A stretch of 54,547 nt of DNA from Flavobacterium silvisoli (GTDB taxonomy: Bacteria; Bacteroidota; Bacteroidia; Flavobacteriales; Flavobacteriaceae): assembly GCF_004329815.1 (NCBI RefSeq), contig NZ_SJPE01000018.1, forward strand, positions 1 through 54,547, given 5' to 3'. Below are positions 32,191-41,263 of this stretch, one piece after another. The notes under the pieces are model-generated. The model did no database searches and was not told where the DNA came from. It saw only the letters and a list, made by a program, of their open reading frames with translations. The first letter of the stretch is position 1. Each line of letters opens with the position of its first letter. A program made the position numbers and the translations under genes.

Positions 32191-33184
32191 AACCATGTTG
32201 AAGGATGCTTTGGGGCGCGAACACAATTATCTGCGCATTTCAATTACAGAACATTGTAATTTGAGATGTACCTACTGCATGCCCGAAGAAGGAATCGCAT
32301 TGACACCCAAGCCGCATCTTATGACGGCAGAAGAAATCATTTACATCGCCCAAATTTTTGTTGCTAACGGAGTTTCAAAAATTCGGCTAACGGGTGGTGA
32401 GCCTTTGGTGCGCAAAGATGCCAAAGCCATCATTTTGCAGCTTGGAAAATTGGGTGTCGATTTGACAATTACGACCAATGGCATTTTGGTGCCAAACTTC
32501 ATAGAAACGTTTCAAGCTGCCGGAATTCATACGGTCAACATTAGTATTGACAGTTTAGTCGAAAAAAAATTCAATGCCATCACACGCCGAAATTACTTTG
32601 ATACCGTCATGCAAAACATAGACTTGCTGCTCTTGCAAGGGTTTCGCGTGAAGCTGAATGTGGTGCTGATGAAAAATTTTAACGACAATGAAATTATCGA
32701 TTTTATCGCCTTGACCAAAGACAAAAGTGTCCAGGTTCGCTTTATCGAATTCATGCCGTTTACCGGAAATCATTGGGACAAATCCAAACTGGTGTCTTAT
32801 GCCGAAATTATGGATACCCTTCAATCAGCATACGCCTTATCCGAAATTGAGCGTTTGACCGATGCTCCGAATGATACGGCTAAGAATTTTAAGATCAAAT
32901 CGCATTTGGGCAGTTTTGCGGTGATTAGTTCTGTGACCAATCCGTTTTGCAGTACGTGCAACCGCATTCGGCTCACGGCCAACGGTAAACTCAAAAACTG
33001 TTTGTTTTCCAATTCCGAAACGGCTTTATTGGATACACTTCGCGCCGGTGAATCTATCATACCGTTGATTCAGAATAACTTGCTTTCCAAAAAAGCGGTC
33101 CGTGGGGGTATGGATGACGATCTGAAATTTCAAAATCCCGAATTATTCTCTCAAAACCGCAGTATGATTGCTATCGGGGGATAA
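32180..33184 (+). CDS. moaA: GTP 3',8-cyclase MoaA (radical SAM)
   Basis: This 334-residue radical SAM enzyme performs the first step of molybdenum cofactor synthesis from GTP. The SAM cluster cysteines are C26, C30 and C33 (CNLRCTYC) and the C-terminal cluster uses C257, C260 and C274 (CSTC...NC). LTGGEPLVRKD and the terminal Gly-Gly (AIGG) needed for activity are present. It is the last gene of the guaD-to-moaA run. No convincing terminator follows, only a weak AGGC/GCCT pair. Confidence 0.93.
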   Translation: MENKTMLKDALGREHNYLRISITEHCNLRCTYCMPEEGIALTPKPHLMTAEEIIYIAQIFVANGVSKIRLTGGEPLVRKDAKAIILQLGKLGVDLTITTNGILVPNFIETFQAAGIHTVNISIDSLVEKKFNAITRRNYFDTVMQNIDLLLLQGFRVKLNVVLMKNFNDNEIIDFIALTKDKSVQVRFIEFMPFTGNHWDKSKLVSYAEIMDTLQSAYALSEIERLTDAPNDTAKNFKIKSHLGSFAVISSVTNPFCSTCNRIRLTANGKLKNCLFSNSETALLDTLRAGESIIPLIQNNLLSKKAVRGGMDDDLKFQNPELFSQNRSMIAIGG

Positions 33185-33273
33185 TTTTTTAGGCATCAAA
33201 CTTTAAGCCTGGCAAAAGATGTTTTTGGTCGATTAATTTTCCGTTCAACGGCAGTAATTGTTGTTTCAGCTAT

Positions 33274-33281
33274 TAATTTTG
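33274..33281 (+). promoter_or_regulatory. -7-like element of the MBG protein gene
   Basis: TAATTTTG matches TAnnTTTG and lies 92 bp before the favoured start of the MBG-repeat protein. The -33 region is unclear. Confidence 0.4.
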
Positions 33282-33372
33282 TTGTTTTGTCTTTTTTAAG
33301 GAGAAGAGTTTTACAGCTTGCAGATATTTGTATTGGCTTAATGCCCCAAATTTAACCCTTAAAGCCTTTTTT

Positions 33373-36300
33373 ATGCAATTAACTCTATCTAACCAGAAGG
33401 TTAAAATTCTGCTATTTTTTCTGATTTTAACGTTGTCTGCCGGGAATGTTTCCGCGGCGGCTTACAAAGTAACCGGAATTACGGTTAGTCCGCAATCGAC
33501 TACTGTTACTTACGGAACCGTTTCAAGTACCACCTACACGTTGACACTTACCGAGAGTGGTAACGGAAATCCATCTTCATCCAGCACTTTTTCAATAAAC
33601 TGGACTGCACCGTTAGGAGTATCGGTCAGTGGTTTAGGAACAATCAGTCTAACCGGGAATGGTCAAAAAGTAACTTTTACGGTCACAACCTCAATTAATA
33701 CACCGGCCGGAACGACTCAGTTTACTATTTCAAGTACCAACAATAATGTGACTTCTGCAAGTAGTGATTTTGTAGTGGATAAAAGAGATTTGACTATAAC
33801 AGCTAACAATCAGACTAAAGTGTACGGCACGACCCAGTCAAGCTCTGTAGTTGGCTCTACGGCTTTTACTTCGAGCGGATTAGTGGGTACTCAAACTATA
33901 GGGAGTGTAACATTATCTTACGGATCAGGAGCACTTACTGCTGCTGCTGTTGTAGGTTCAACTTCAACAATTACACCTAGTGCTGCTACCGGAGGGACAT
34001 TTTTAATAAATAACTACAATATAATTTATGTAAATGGTTCGTTGACGGTTATTAAAGCTACTCCCACTGTAACGCCAACTGTTGGTACCTACACCTACAA
34101 TGCTTCAGCTCAAGGGCCAAATGCTGCAACCAATACCGGTACCGGTACCACTTACACTTATACATATACCGGAACCGGCTCTACGGTTTACAATGCTTCA
34201 TCAACACGTCCTACTAATGCCGGTACATATACTGTTGTAGCTACTGTTGCTGCTACTACCAATTACAATACTGCCAGTTCATCAGCCGTTGCATTTACGA
34301 TTCAAAAGGCGACACTTACCGTTACAGCTTCAAATGCTGCGAAAGATTACGGAACAACTTATACATTAGGAACTACTGCTTTTACTTCCAGCGGTTTGTT
34401 GGGAGGTCAAACTATAGGAGGAGTTACTTTAACAAGTGCCGGTGCCGCTTCTACAGCAGCTCCCGGAGTTTATCCGATAGTTCCTTCTGCCGCTACAGGA
34501 GGAACGTTTAATCCGCTCAATTATACCATCACTTATGCAAACGGTTCGTTGACTGTTAATCAGGGTTCAGTAGGAGGAACGGTTTCAGGCGGTACTATGG
34601 TATGTAGCGGCGGCACAACAATACTGGTGCTTTCGGGTCAAGTGGGAACCGTAATCCGTTGGGAATCTTCAACAGCACCATTTACTACTTGGACAACAAT
34701 AGCAAATACCAGTGAAACGTATACTACAACACCCATAACCCAAACCACAAGATTCAGAGCAGTTGTCAAATCCGGAAACAGTCCGGAGAGTACTTCAACA
34801 GCTGCCGAGGTAACAACAGGAACTTCAACCACATGGAATGGTACAGCTTGGAGTAATGGTGCACCCGATTCATCAAAAACGGCTACTATATCGGGAGCAT
34901 ACACTTCAAACGGTACTAATATCAATGCCTGTTCGTTAACCGTCAATAACAATGCTGTGGTTGTGATTTCTTCAGGTGATTCGGTTATTTTGAACGGAGC
35001 GTTGACTGTAGCCAATGGCAGCACGATGACTTTCAACAATAACGCTAATTTAGTTCAAAGCGGTACTACCAATACCAACTCGGGTTCAGTAATTTTTAAA
35101 CGTGAGAGTGCTCTCATCAAGCGTTTGGATTATACTTTATGGTCTTCACCGGTAGCCAGTCAGCAATTACAGGCATTTTCTCCTCAAACCATGAGCAACC
35201 GTTTTTATTCCTATAATTCCGCAACCAACTTGTATGATCAAATAGCTACACCTTCAACAACTAATTTTGATACAGCTAAAGGATACTTAATCAGAGTGGC
35301 CAATAACCATTCTGCTACAACACCGATGCCTTGGTTAGGACAATTTACCGGTGTGCCGAATAACGGTAATTACTCCTATACACTTGCTAACGGAGCAGCC
35401 GGTAATCGTTTCAATTTAGTGGGAAATCCTTATCCGTCTCCAATTTATATAGATGAATTCATTAACAATCCTAATAATAAAATAACCATAACCGGAACGT
35501 TATATTTTTGGAGAAAAACCAATGGTTCGTCTAATCCAAGCTATTGCACTCTCACGCCACTGGGCGGATTTGTAAGCAACGGTCATGCTTCTGCTAATGC
35601 TTTTGCTCATAATCCAAACGCTATAATTGAGCCTGGACAAGGCTTTTTTGTGGAAGGTACCGGAAACGGAAATGGTAAAGTAGAGTTTGATAATTCGATG
35701 CGTGCTAATACACATTACAACCACTTTCTTAAAACGGCTACTGTGGAGCGTCACCGCATTTGGTTGAATGTTACCAATACCAGTGGTGCTTTTTCTCAAG
35801 CGATGGTGGGCTATTTAACCGATGCCACTCAGGATGTTGACATGTATATTGACGGAAAATATATCAATGACGGAGAAATAGCGTTGGCTTCATTAATTGG
35901 AACAACACCTTACGCTATTCAGGGAAGAGCATTGCCATTTGATGCCAGTGATGTCGTTCCGATGAGTTTTAAAGCAACCAATGCCGGCGATTACACCATC
36001 GCTATTGATCACACTGACGGATTGTTTTCGGAAGGGCAGACGGTTTACTTGCGTGATAACCTGACAGGAACTGTTCATAATCTGAGTTCGGGTGACTATA
36101 CCTTCAGCTCAGAAGCGGGCAGTTTTGATACGCGTTTTGAATTGATTTACCAAATGCCTTTGGGAGTTTCCAATCCGAAATTCAATGCCGGTCAGGTAGT
36201 CATTTACCGAGATGCCGGAAATAATTTAATCATCAACACCGGTACAGAGAGCATGGCTGCTGTAAAAGTGTTTGACATTAACGGCAAGTTGATTTTAGAG

Positions 36301-36480
36301 AAGAGCGACATTCATAACACACAAACTTCGTTATACATTGGTTTATCCAATGAAGTTATTTTGGTACAAATTGAGACTGAAAACGGTACTATAGTGACTA
36401 AAAAATACCTGCTGCAACGCATGACGCTCAAGAAAGACAAAAATACCATAGAGAAAACGCAGATTGCAAATGATGAGTAA
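33373..36480 (+). CDS. Secreted MBG-repeat protein with T9SS type-C-like sorting domain
   Basis: The preferred start is ATG 33373 (MQLTLSNQKVKILLFFLIL), giving 1035 residues with a signal peptide ending near NVSA; an in-frame TTG at 33328 would spoil the signal. An Ig-like domain (about 30-125) is followed by MBG repeats, two of one kind (about 130-220 and 311-400) flanking a different one (about 221-310). A Thr/Ser/Asn-rich region with LVGNPYPSPIYIDEF comes next. The C-terminal part, from PLGVSNPKFNAGQVVIY through KVFDINGKLILEK to TKKYLLQ, resembles the T9SS type C sorting signal. An unusual basic/polar tail of about 20 residues follows it. Probably a cell-surface adhesin; the ligand is unknown. 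Confidence 0.8.
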   Translation: MQLTLSNQKVKILLFFLILTLSAGNVSAAAYKVTGITVSPQSTTVTYGTVSSTTYTLTLTESGNGNPSSSSTFSINWTAPLGVSVSGLGTISLTGNGQKVTFTVTTSINTPAGTTQFTISSTNNNVTSASSDFVVDKRDLTITANNQTKVYGTTQSSSVVGSTAFTSSGLVGTQTIGSVTLSYGSGALTAAAVVGSTSTITPSAATGGTFLINNYNIIYVNGSLTVIKATPTVTPTVGTYTYNASAQGPNAATNTGTGTTYTYTYTGTGSTVYNASSTRPTNAGTYTVVATVAATTNYNTASSSAVAFTIQKATLTVTASNAAKDYGTTYTLGTTAFTSSGLLGGQTIGGVTLTSAGAASTAAPGVYPIVPSAATGGTFNPLNYTITYANGSLTVNQGSVGGTVSGGTMVCSGGTTILVLSGQVGTVIRWESSTAPFTTWTTIANTSETYTTTPITQTTRFRAVVKSGNSPESTSTAAEVTTGTSTTWNGTAWSNGAPDSSKTATISGAYTSNGTNINACSLTVNNNAVVVISSGDSVILNGALTVANGSTMTFNNNANLVQSGTTNTNSGSVIFKRESALIKRLDYTLWSSPVASQQLQAFSPQTMSNRFYSYNSATNLYDQIATPSTTNFDTAKGYLIRVANNHSATTPMPWLGQFTGVPNNGNYSYTLANGAAGNRFNLVGNPYPSPIYIDEFINNPNNKITITGTLYFWRKTNGSSNPSYCTLTPLGGFVSNGHASANAFAHNPNAIIEPGQGFFVEGTGNGNGKVEFDNSMRANTHYNHFLKTATVERHRIWLNVTNTSGAFSQAMVGYLTDATQDVDMYIDGKYINDGEIALASLIGTTPYAIQGRALPFDASDVVPMSFKATNAGDYTIAIDHTDGLFSEGQTVYLRDNLTGTVHNLSSGDYTFSSEAGSFDTRFELIYQMPLGVSNPKFNAGQVVIYRDAGNNLIINTGTESMAAVKVFDINGKLILEKSDIHNTQTSLYIGLSNEVILVQIETENGTIVTKKYLLQRMTLKKDKNTIEKTQIANDE

Positions 36481-36508
36481 TTTTGTTAATTAAGATGAAT
36501 ACCTTTAT

Positions 36509-36540
36509 AAAAGTCCCTGTTTTAATAGGGACTTTTTAAT
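36509..36540 (+). terminator. Terminator of the MBG protein gene
   Basis: AAAAGTCCCT, an 8-nt loop, then AGGGACTTTT form a perfect 10-bp stem ending in a T-run. It insulates the urate operon from the MBG gene. Confidence 0.88.
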
Positions 36541-36569
36541 TTTTTATTTAATATTATGCAAATCAACTC

Positions 36570-36599
36570 TTGCTTGTTTTTAATTTAAATCTATATTTG
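36570..36599 (+). promoter_or_regulatory. Promoter of the urate/allantoin operon
   Basis: TTG at 36570-36572 and TATATTTG at 36592-36599, separated by 19 bp, match the Bacteroidota -33/-7 arrangement very well. Transcription should start near 36605, about 23 nt before the allB start codon. Confidence 0.75.
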
Positions 36600-36627
36600 T
36601 AGGTTCGCAATTAAAAAAAGAAATCAC

Positions 36628-37953
36628 TTGCACTCAAGAGAACTATTCAGCAACAGCGTTTGGATTAACAACCAATTACAACCGGCTACTATTTGTTACG
36701 AAAACGGAATTATTACCGCTATTCATTTTGAAAAAAAGGTTACTGCCGAAGACTATGGTCATGCCGTCATCATGCCCGGAGTGGTGGATGTGCACGTTCA
36801 TGTGAATGAGCCGGGGCGTACCGAATGGGAAGGTTTTGAAACGGCCACACAAGCGGCCGCCGCTGGAGGCACTACCACCATTATCGATATGCCGCTCAAT
36901 GCCAGTCCGGTGACCACTACGTTAAAGGCGTTTGAGGACAAGTTAGCGGCCACTTCCGGGAAAATGCATGTTAATGTAGGTTTTTATGCAGGTCTGATTC
37001 CGGGCAATGTAGCGCATTTAAAGGCGATGCTACAAGCCGGAGTGGTAGGTGTAAAATGTTTCCTGACCCATTCCGGGATTGACGAATTTCCGAATGTGAC
37101 TGAAAAAGAGTTGGATGAAGCAATGCCTATCATAGCCCAATACAATGCCCCATTATTAGCGCATTGCGAACTATATGATACCGAAGTAGCCTGCGGTTTT
37201 GAAGAGCATCCGACAAGCTACCCTCATTACTTAGCCAGTCGTCCAAAACAATGGGAAAATGATGCCATTGCCTTGATGATTCGCAAATGCCGTGAGCACA
37301 ATTGCCCGGTACACATCGTACATGTGGCCTCGGCGGAAGCATTGGCACTGATCGAAGCCGCCAAAAAAGAAGGATTGCCCATCACAGCAGAAACCTGTAC
37401 CCAATACATCTATTTCAATGCCGAGGACATTCCGGATGCGCGTTGCATTTACAAATGCGCTCCGCCCATTCGGGAAAAGGCGAATAACGAACAATTGAAA
37501 AAAGCGCTGCTTTCGGGCGTATTGGATTTTATCGCTACCGATCATTCTCCGGCACCGCCCGGCATCAAGGAAATGGAAAGCGGAAATCTCAAAAAGGCTT
37601 GGGGAGGCATAGCCGGAATTCAGTTTTTACTCAGCGGTTCTTGGACGGCCGTGAAAGATATTATGACCTTGGAGCAATTTATTCCGTTGGTGACATCAAA
37701 ACCGGCGGCTTTCATTAAAGCAGAAAAGAAAGGTGCCATAGCCATTGGCAATGATGCGGATATCGTGATTTGGCATCCTGAAGCAACAACAACCATCAAA
37801 GACGAAGACGTATGGTTTCGGTATAAAATCAGTCCGTACATCGGGCAAAATTTATACGGAACGGTTTCAGAAACCATCGTCAACGGCGAAACGGTTTATC
37901 AAAATAATTTAATAAAAAATAAAAATAAAGGAAAATGGCTTTTACAAAAGTAA
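36628..37953 (+). CDS. allB: Allantoinase
   Basis: This 441-residue amidohydrolase opens allantoin to allantoate. The metal-site residues are H56 and H58 (DVHVHVNEPGRTEWEGF), carbamylated K143 (VGVKCFL), H179 (LAHCE), H232 (HIVHVASAEA) and D305 (ATDHSP). The VHVNEPGRTEWEGF form is diagnostic for allantoinase over dihydroorotase and hydantoinase. Translation appears to start at TTG 36628: the next ATG is residue 49, inside the fold, and the promoter leaves no room for an earlier start. The gene overlaps the allantoicase gene by 19 bp. Confidence 0.92.
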   Translation: MHSRELFSNSVWINNQLQPATICYENGIITAIHFEKKVTAEDYGHAVIMPGVVDVHVHVNEPGRTEWEGFETATQAAAAGGTTTIIDMPLNASPVTTTLKAFEDKLAATSGKMHVNVGFYAGLIPGNVAHLKAMLQAGVVGVKCFLTHSGIDEFPNVTEKELDEAMPIIAQYNAPLLAHCELYDTEVACGFEEHPTSYPHYLASRPKQWENDAIALMIRKCREHNCPVHIVHVASAEALALIEAAKKEGLPITAETCTQYIYFNAEDIPDARCIYKCAPPIREKANNEQLKKALLSGVLDFIATDHSPAPPGIKEMESGNLKKAWGGIAGIQFLLSGSWTAVKDIMTLEQFIPLVTSKPAAFIKAEKKGAIAIGNDADIVIWHPEATTTIKDEDVWFRYKISPYIGQNLYGTVSETIVNGETVYQNNLIKNKNKGKWLLQK

Positions 37954-38951
37954 CCGAGATTATCAAAGAATCACCGGCATTTACACAATTGACGGATTTG
38001 GCAGCCCAACGTTTGGGTGGAAAAGTGCTCTATGCTACCGATGATTTTTTTGCCGAAAAAGAGAATTTAATTTTACCCACACGCGGTGTTTTTATAGCCG
38101 ATAAATACACCGACCGCGGTAAATGGATGGACGGTTGGGAAAGCCGAAGAAAAAGAACACCGGGTCACGATTGGGCAGTGATTCAATTGGCCACTTCGGG
38201 AAAAATCAAAGGCTTTGATATTGATACCCATTTCTTTTTGGGGAACCATCCGCCACATGCTTCCATCGAAGCGGTATATCTGGAAAGTACTGACGGAATC
38301 ACCGATTGGGACAATGTAGCCTGGAAGGAAATCCTGCCAAAATCCCATCTGGATGCCGGTTCGCAAAATTTCTATGACTGTCAAAACGATGAAATTTTTA
38401 CACATGTACGTTTGCACATTTATCCTGATGGAGGCGTTGCCCGTTTCAGAGTGTATGGCGAGGTTTTCAAAAACTGGGAAACCTTTGATGCTTCTCAAGA
38501 ATTAGACTTAATAGCAGCGATTAATGGCGGTCAGGCGATTGCCTGTAACGATATGTTCTTCAGTTCGATGAGCAACTTAATCATGCCGGGTCGTGGCGTA
38601 AACATGGGCGATGGCTGGGAAACCAAAAGGAACCGAACGCCGAACAACCGCGATTGGGTAATTCTGAAATTGGCTCATAAAGGAATCGTTGACAGAATCA
38701 TAGTGGATACCTGTCATTTCAAAGGGAATTATCCTGACAGTTGTTCGATTGAGGCTTGTGTTTCGATGACCGATGAGGTAGCCAATGCCGATTGGAAAAT
38801 GTTATTGCCGCAGCAAAAATTAAATGCCGATCATATTCACGAGTACGTTTCAGAAGTAGCGGCTTTGGGAGCCATCACACACATTCGGTTGAATATTTTT
38901 CCGGATGGAGGTGTCAGCCGTTTGCGACTTTTTGGTAAAATCAATAAATAA
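37935..38951 (+). CDS. alc: Allantoicase
   Basis: This 338-residue enzyme hydrolyses allantoate to ureidoglycolate and urea. It is built of two homologous beta-sandwich halves, seen as paired motifs: GKWMDGWESRRKRTPGHDWAVI (about 56-77) and GDGWETKRNRTPNNRDWVIL (about 226-245). Each half continues into a DTHFFLGNHPPHASIEA or DTCHFKGNYPDSCSIEA segment and ends with an IYPDGGVARFRVYG or IFPDGGVSRLRLFG strand. The length and duplicated layout are standard. Urease and ureidoglycolate lyase are not found in the window, so the products must be handled elsewhere. Confidence 0.93.
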   Translation: MAFTKVTEIIKESPAFTQLTDLAAQRLGGKVLYATDDFFAEKENLILPTRGVFIADKYTDRGKWMDGWESRRKRTPGHDWAVIQLATSGKIKGFDIDTHFFLGNHPPHASIEAVYLESTDGITDWDNVAWKEILPKSHLDAGSQNFYDCQNDEIFTHVRLHIYPDGGVARFRVYGEVFKNWETFDASQELDLIAAINGGQAIACNDMFFSSMSNLIMPGRGVNMGDGWETKRNRTPNNRDWVILKLAHKGIVDRIIVDTCHFKGNYPDSCSIEACVSMTDEVANADWKMLLPQQKLNADHIHEYVSEVAALGAITHIRLNIFPDGGVSRLRLFGKINK

Positions 38952-38956
38952 GCGCT

Positions 38957-40369
38957 TTGAATACTTTTATCCTTATCGTTTTGTATGTGATTTATTTCAG
39001 CGTCCTGATTACGTTGGGCTATATCTCGTATAAAATGCCGAAAATTAAAGTCACGAAATCGGATAACGATTCTGAAGAAACCCAGGAAATCAAAGTCACC
39101 AGCCAAAATTACATTTATACCGGAATTTTACTTTCGATAGTTGGAATTTTGGTCAATACGTATTTTTTGGTGCAGGGCACTCCGCTCGAAAACCACATGA
39201 TGGAATGGCTCAATATCGTCATTCGATTGATGCACATCACCTTTGGAATTGCCTGGATTGGTGCTTCGTTTTATTTTGTATTTCTGGAAAACGCCCTGAA
39301 CCGTACCGAAGATGTACGCGATGAATTGGCCGGTAATCTTTGGGCCGTACACGGCGGGGGATTTTATTATTTGGAAAAATACAAAATTGCGCCCAAGACC
39401 ATTCCGAAACATTTGCATTGGTTCAAATACGAGGCGTACTTTACCTGGCTTTCGGGTTTTTGTTTGCTTTTTGTGGTGTATTATTTCAATGCTTCTGCCT
39501 TCTTAATCGATAAGAATGTGTTAGACATCACCGTGACTCAGGCCATTCTGACCGGAGTGGGCTCGTTTGTCGTGGCTTGGATTATTTATGACCAAATGTG
39601 TAAATCGGCTTTAATCAAAAACCAGCTGGCATTTGCGCTTATTGGTTTTGCATTGTTGATTGGTTTTGCTTTTTTCTATTGTCATGTGTTCAGTGCTCGA
39701 GCCGCCTATATTCATTTTGGGGCTATGATCGGAAGTTTGATGGTTGCCAATGTGTTTTTTGTCATCATTCCGGCGCAGAAAGCCATGGTAGCGGCAGGCA
39801 AATTGGGGCAACCGCTCGACCCAACTTTAGGAAAAAAAGCTTTAGCCCGTTCGTTGCACAACAACTATTTTACACTACCGGTGTTGTTTGTGATGGTGAG
39901 CAACCATTTTCCGTCTACTTTCGGGTATGAGTATCCGTGGTTGGTTTTGGCTATCATTTCCTTGGGAGCAGCAGGCGTGAAGCACTATTTGAATTTAAAA
40001 GAAAAGAAACAACTCAATGTTTGGATTTTACCCGTTTCGGTTTTGATCTTATTAGCCGCTTGTTTCATCACAGCACCCAGCACCAACCCGAATGAGTGTA
40101 AAAAGGAAGTCAGCATCACCGAAGTTCAGGAAATTGTACAGAAACGCTGCGTACAATGCCATTCGGCTACACCAACAGACGACACGTATAAAGTGGCGCC
40201 CAACGGGGTGAAATACGATACGCCCGAAGATATTTTTAAGAAAAAAGATTTAATCATGCAGCGCGTGGTGATTACCAAAACGATGCCGCAAAACAATAAA
40301 ACCAACATAACCGAAGAAGAACGTCAAACTATCCGTTGTTGGATTGAGCAGGGGGCTTCACTCAAATAA
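38957..40369 (+). CDS. puuD: PuuD-type membrane urate oxidase with cytochrome c domain
   Basis: This 470-residue integral membrane protein has about eight helices, then a C-terminal cytochrome c domain with haem motif CVQCH (398-402) and the late methionine ligand in TKTMPQNN. HITFGIAWIGASFYFVFLENAL and AVHGGGFYYLEKYKIAP match PuuD, the cytochrome-linked enzyme that oxidises urate to 5-hydroxyisourate in bacteria without UOX or HpxO. The start is probably TTG 38957, 5 bp after the allantoicase stop; an in-frame stop lies just upstream. The next operon gene completes the two following steps. Confidence 0.9.
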   Translation: MNTFILIVLYVIYFSVLITLGYISYKMPKIKVTKSDNDSEETQEIKVTSQNYIYTGILLSIVGILVNTYFLVQGTPLENHMMEWLNIVIRLMHITFGIAWIGASFYFVFLENALNRTEDVRDELAGNLWAVHGGGFYYLEKYKIAPKTIPKHLHWFKYEAYFTWLSGFCLLFVVYYFNASAFLIDKNVLDITVTQAILTGVGSFVVAWIIYDQMCKSALIKNQLAFALIGFALLIGFAFFYCHVFSARAAYIHFGAMIGSLMVANVFFVIIPAQKAMVAAGKLGQPLDPTLGKKALARSLHNNYFTLPVLFVMVSNHFPSTFGYEYPWLVLAIISLGAAGVKHYLNLKEKKQLNVWILPVSVLILLAACFITAPSTNPNECKKEVSITEVQEIVQKRCVQCHSATPTDDTYKVAPNGVKYDTPEDIFKKKDLIMQRVVITKTMPQNNKTNITEEERQTIRCWIEQGASLK

Positions 40370-40376
40370 GAACTTT

Positions 40377-41225
40377 ATGAATTTAGTAGCATTTAATACA
40401 CTACCCGAAGCTACCGCCAGGCAAGAGTTGTTTGCCTGCTGTGGTTCGACCCGGTGGGCGGATGCCATGATGGCACATTTTCCCTTTGCTTCCGAAAAGC
40501 AGTTGGTCGATTTGGCAACAGATATTTGGTACCACCAATGCGATGCGGGCGATTGGCGCGAATCGTTTACCCACCATCCGAAAATTGGAGATGTCAAAAG
40601 CTTGACTGAAAAATTTGCCGGAAAAGAACAAGCCGGAGTTGCAGTGGCCACGACTGAAATCATTGAAGCCCTGGCCAAAGCCAATGCCGATTATGAAGCC
40701 AAAAACGGATTCATTTTCATCGTTTGCGCCACCGGAAAATCGGCTGACGAAATGCTGCAGATTTTGTTGGATCGCCTGCAAAATTGTCCCGAAGAAGAAT
40801 TACACATTGCCATGGGCGAACAGCAAAAAATTTCCATCATCCGTTTCAAAAAAATGCTGCCGGAAGGGGATTTCAGTTTCCTTAAAGTCAGTCAAATTAC
40901 CACCCACGTTTTGGATACAGCCCTTGGCTTGCCGGGTAAAAATATTTCCATCCGATTGCAGGCCAAACGCAATAACATCTGGCTAACCATAGCGCAGGGA
41001 ATTACCAATAATGACGGCCGAATTCCCGATTTATTGCCGCAAGAGAAAAATCTAAAGCCCGATACTTATAAAATGGTATTCGATACGGGAGCCTACTACA
41101 AAAAACAAAATCTGAAAACGTTTTATCCCGAAGTCGAAATTCAGTTTACGACTTTTGACGAAACCCATTACCACGTGCCGTTGCTGGTGAATCCTTTTGG
41201 ATACAGCACCTATCGTGGCAGTTAA
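40377..41225 (+). CDS. uraD: OHCU decarboxylase-HIU hydrolase fusion
   Basis: With start ATG 40377 (7 bp after puuD) this is a 282-residue bifunctional enzyme. Residues 1 to about 163 are UraD, with catalytic H67 in THHPKIGD and the family pattern WYHQCDAGDWRESF. Residues about 170-282 are the transthyretin-like 5-hydroxyisourate hydrolase, with ITTHVLDTALGLPGKN and the diagnostic C-terminal tetrapeptide YRGS. The fused order is opposite to the reaction order, which runs HIU hydrolase first. Together they turn the PuuD product into S-allantoin, fixing stereochemistry. An upstream in-frame TTG at 40344 lies inside puuD and is rejected. Confidence 0.93.
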   Translation: MNLVAFNTLPEATARQELFACCGSTRWADAMMAHFPFASEKQLVDLATDIWYHQCDAGDWRESFTHHPKIGDVKSLTEKFAGKEQAGVAVATTEIIEALAKANADYEAKNGFIFIVCATGKSADEMLQILLDRLQNCPEEELHIAMGEQQKISIIRFKKMLPEGDFSFLKVSQITTHVLDTALGLPGKNISIRLQAKRNNIWLTIAQGITNNDGRIPDLLPQEKNLKPDTYKMVFDTGAYYKKQNLKTFYPEVEIQFTTFDETHYHVPLLVNPFGYSTYRGS

Positions 41226-41263
41226 AATAATTTACAATTCACAAATTATAATTCACAATTCAA

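Noticed and set aside
41234..41263. Short AATTCACAA-type repeats between uraD-hiuH and the CitE-like gene as a regulatory element
   Set aside because: The copies are short, AT-rich and imperfect; nothing separates them from ordinary low-complexity intergenic sequence.
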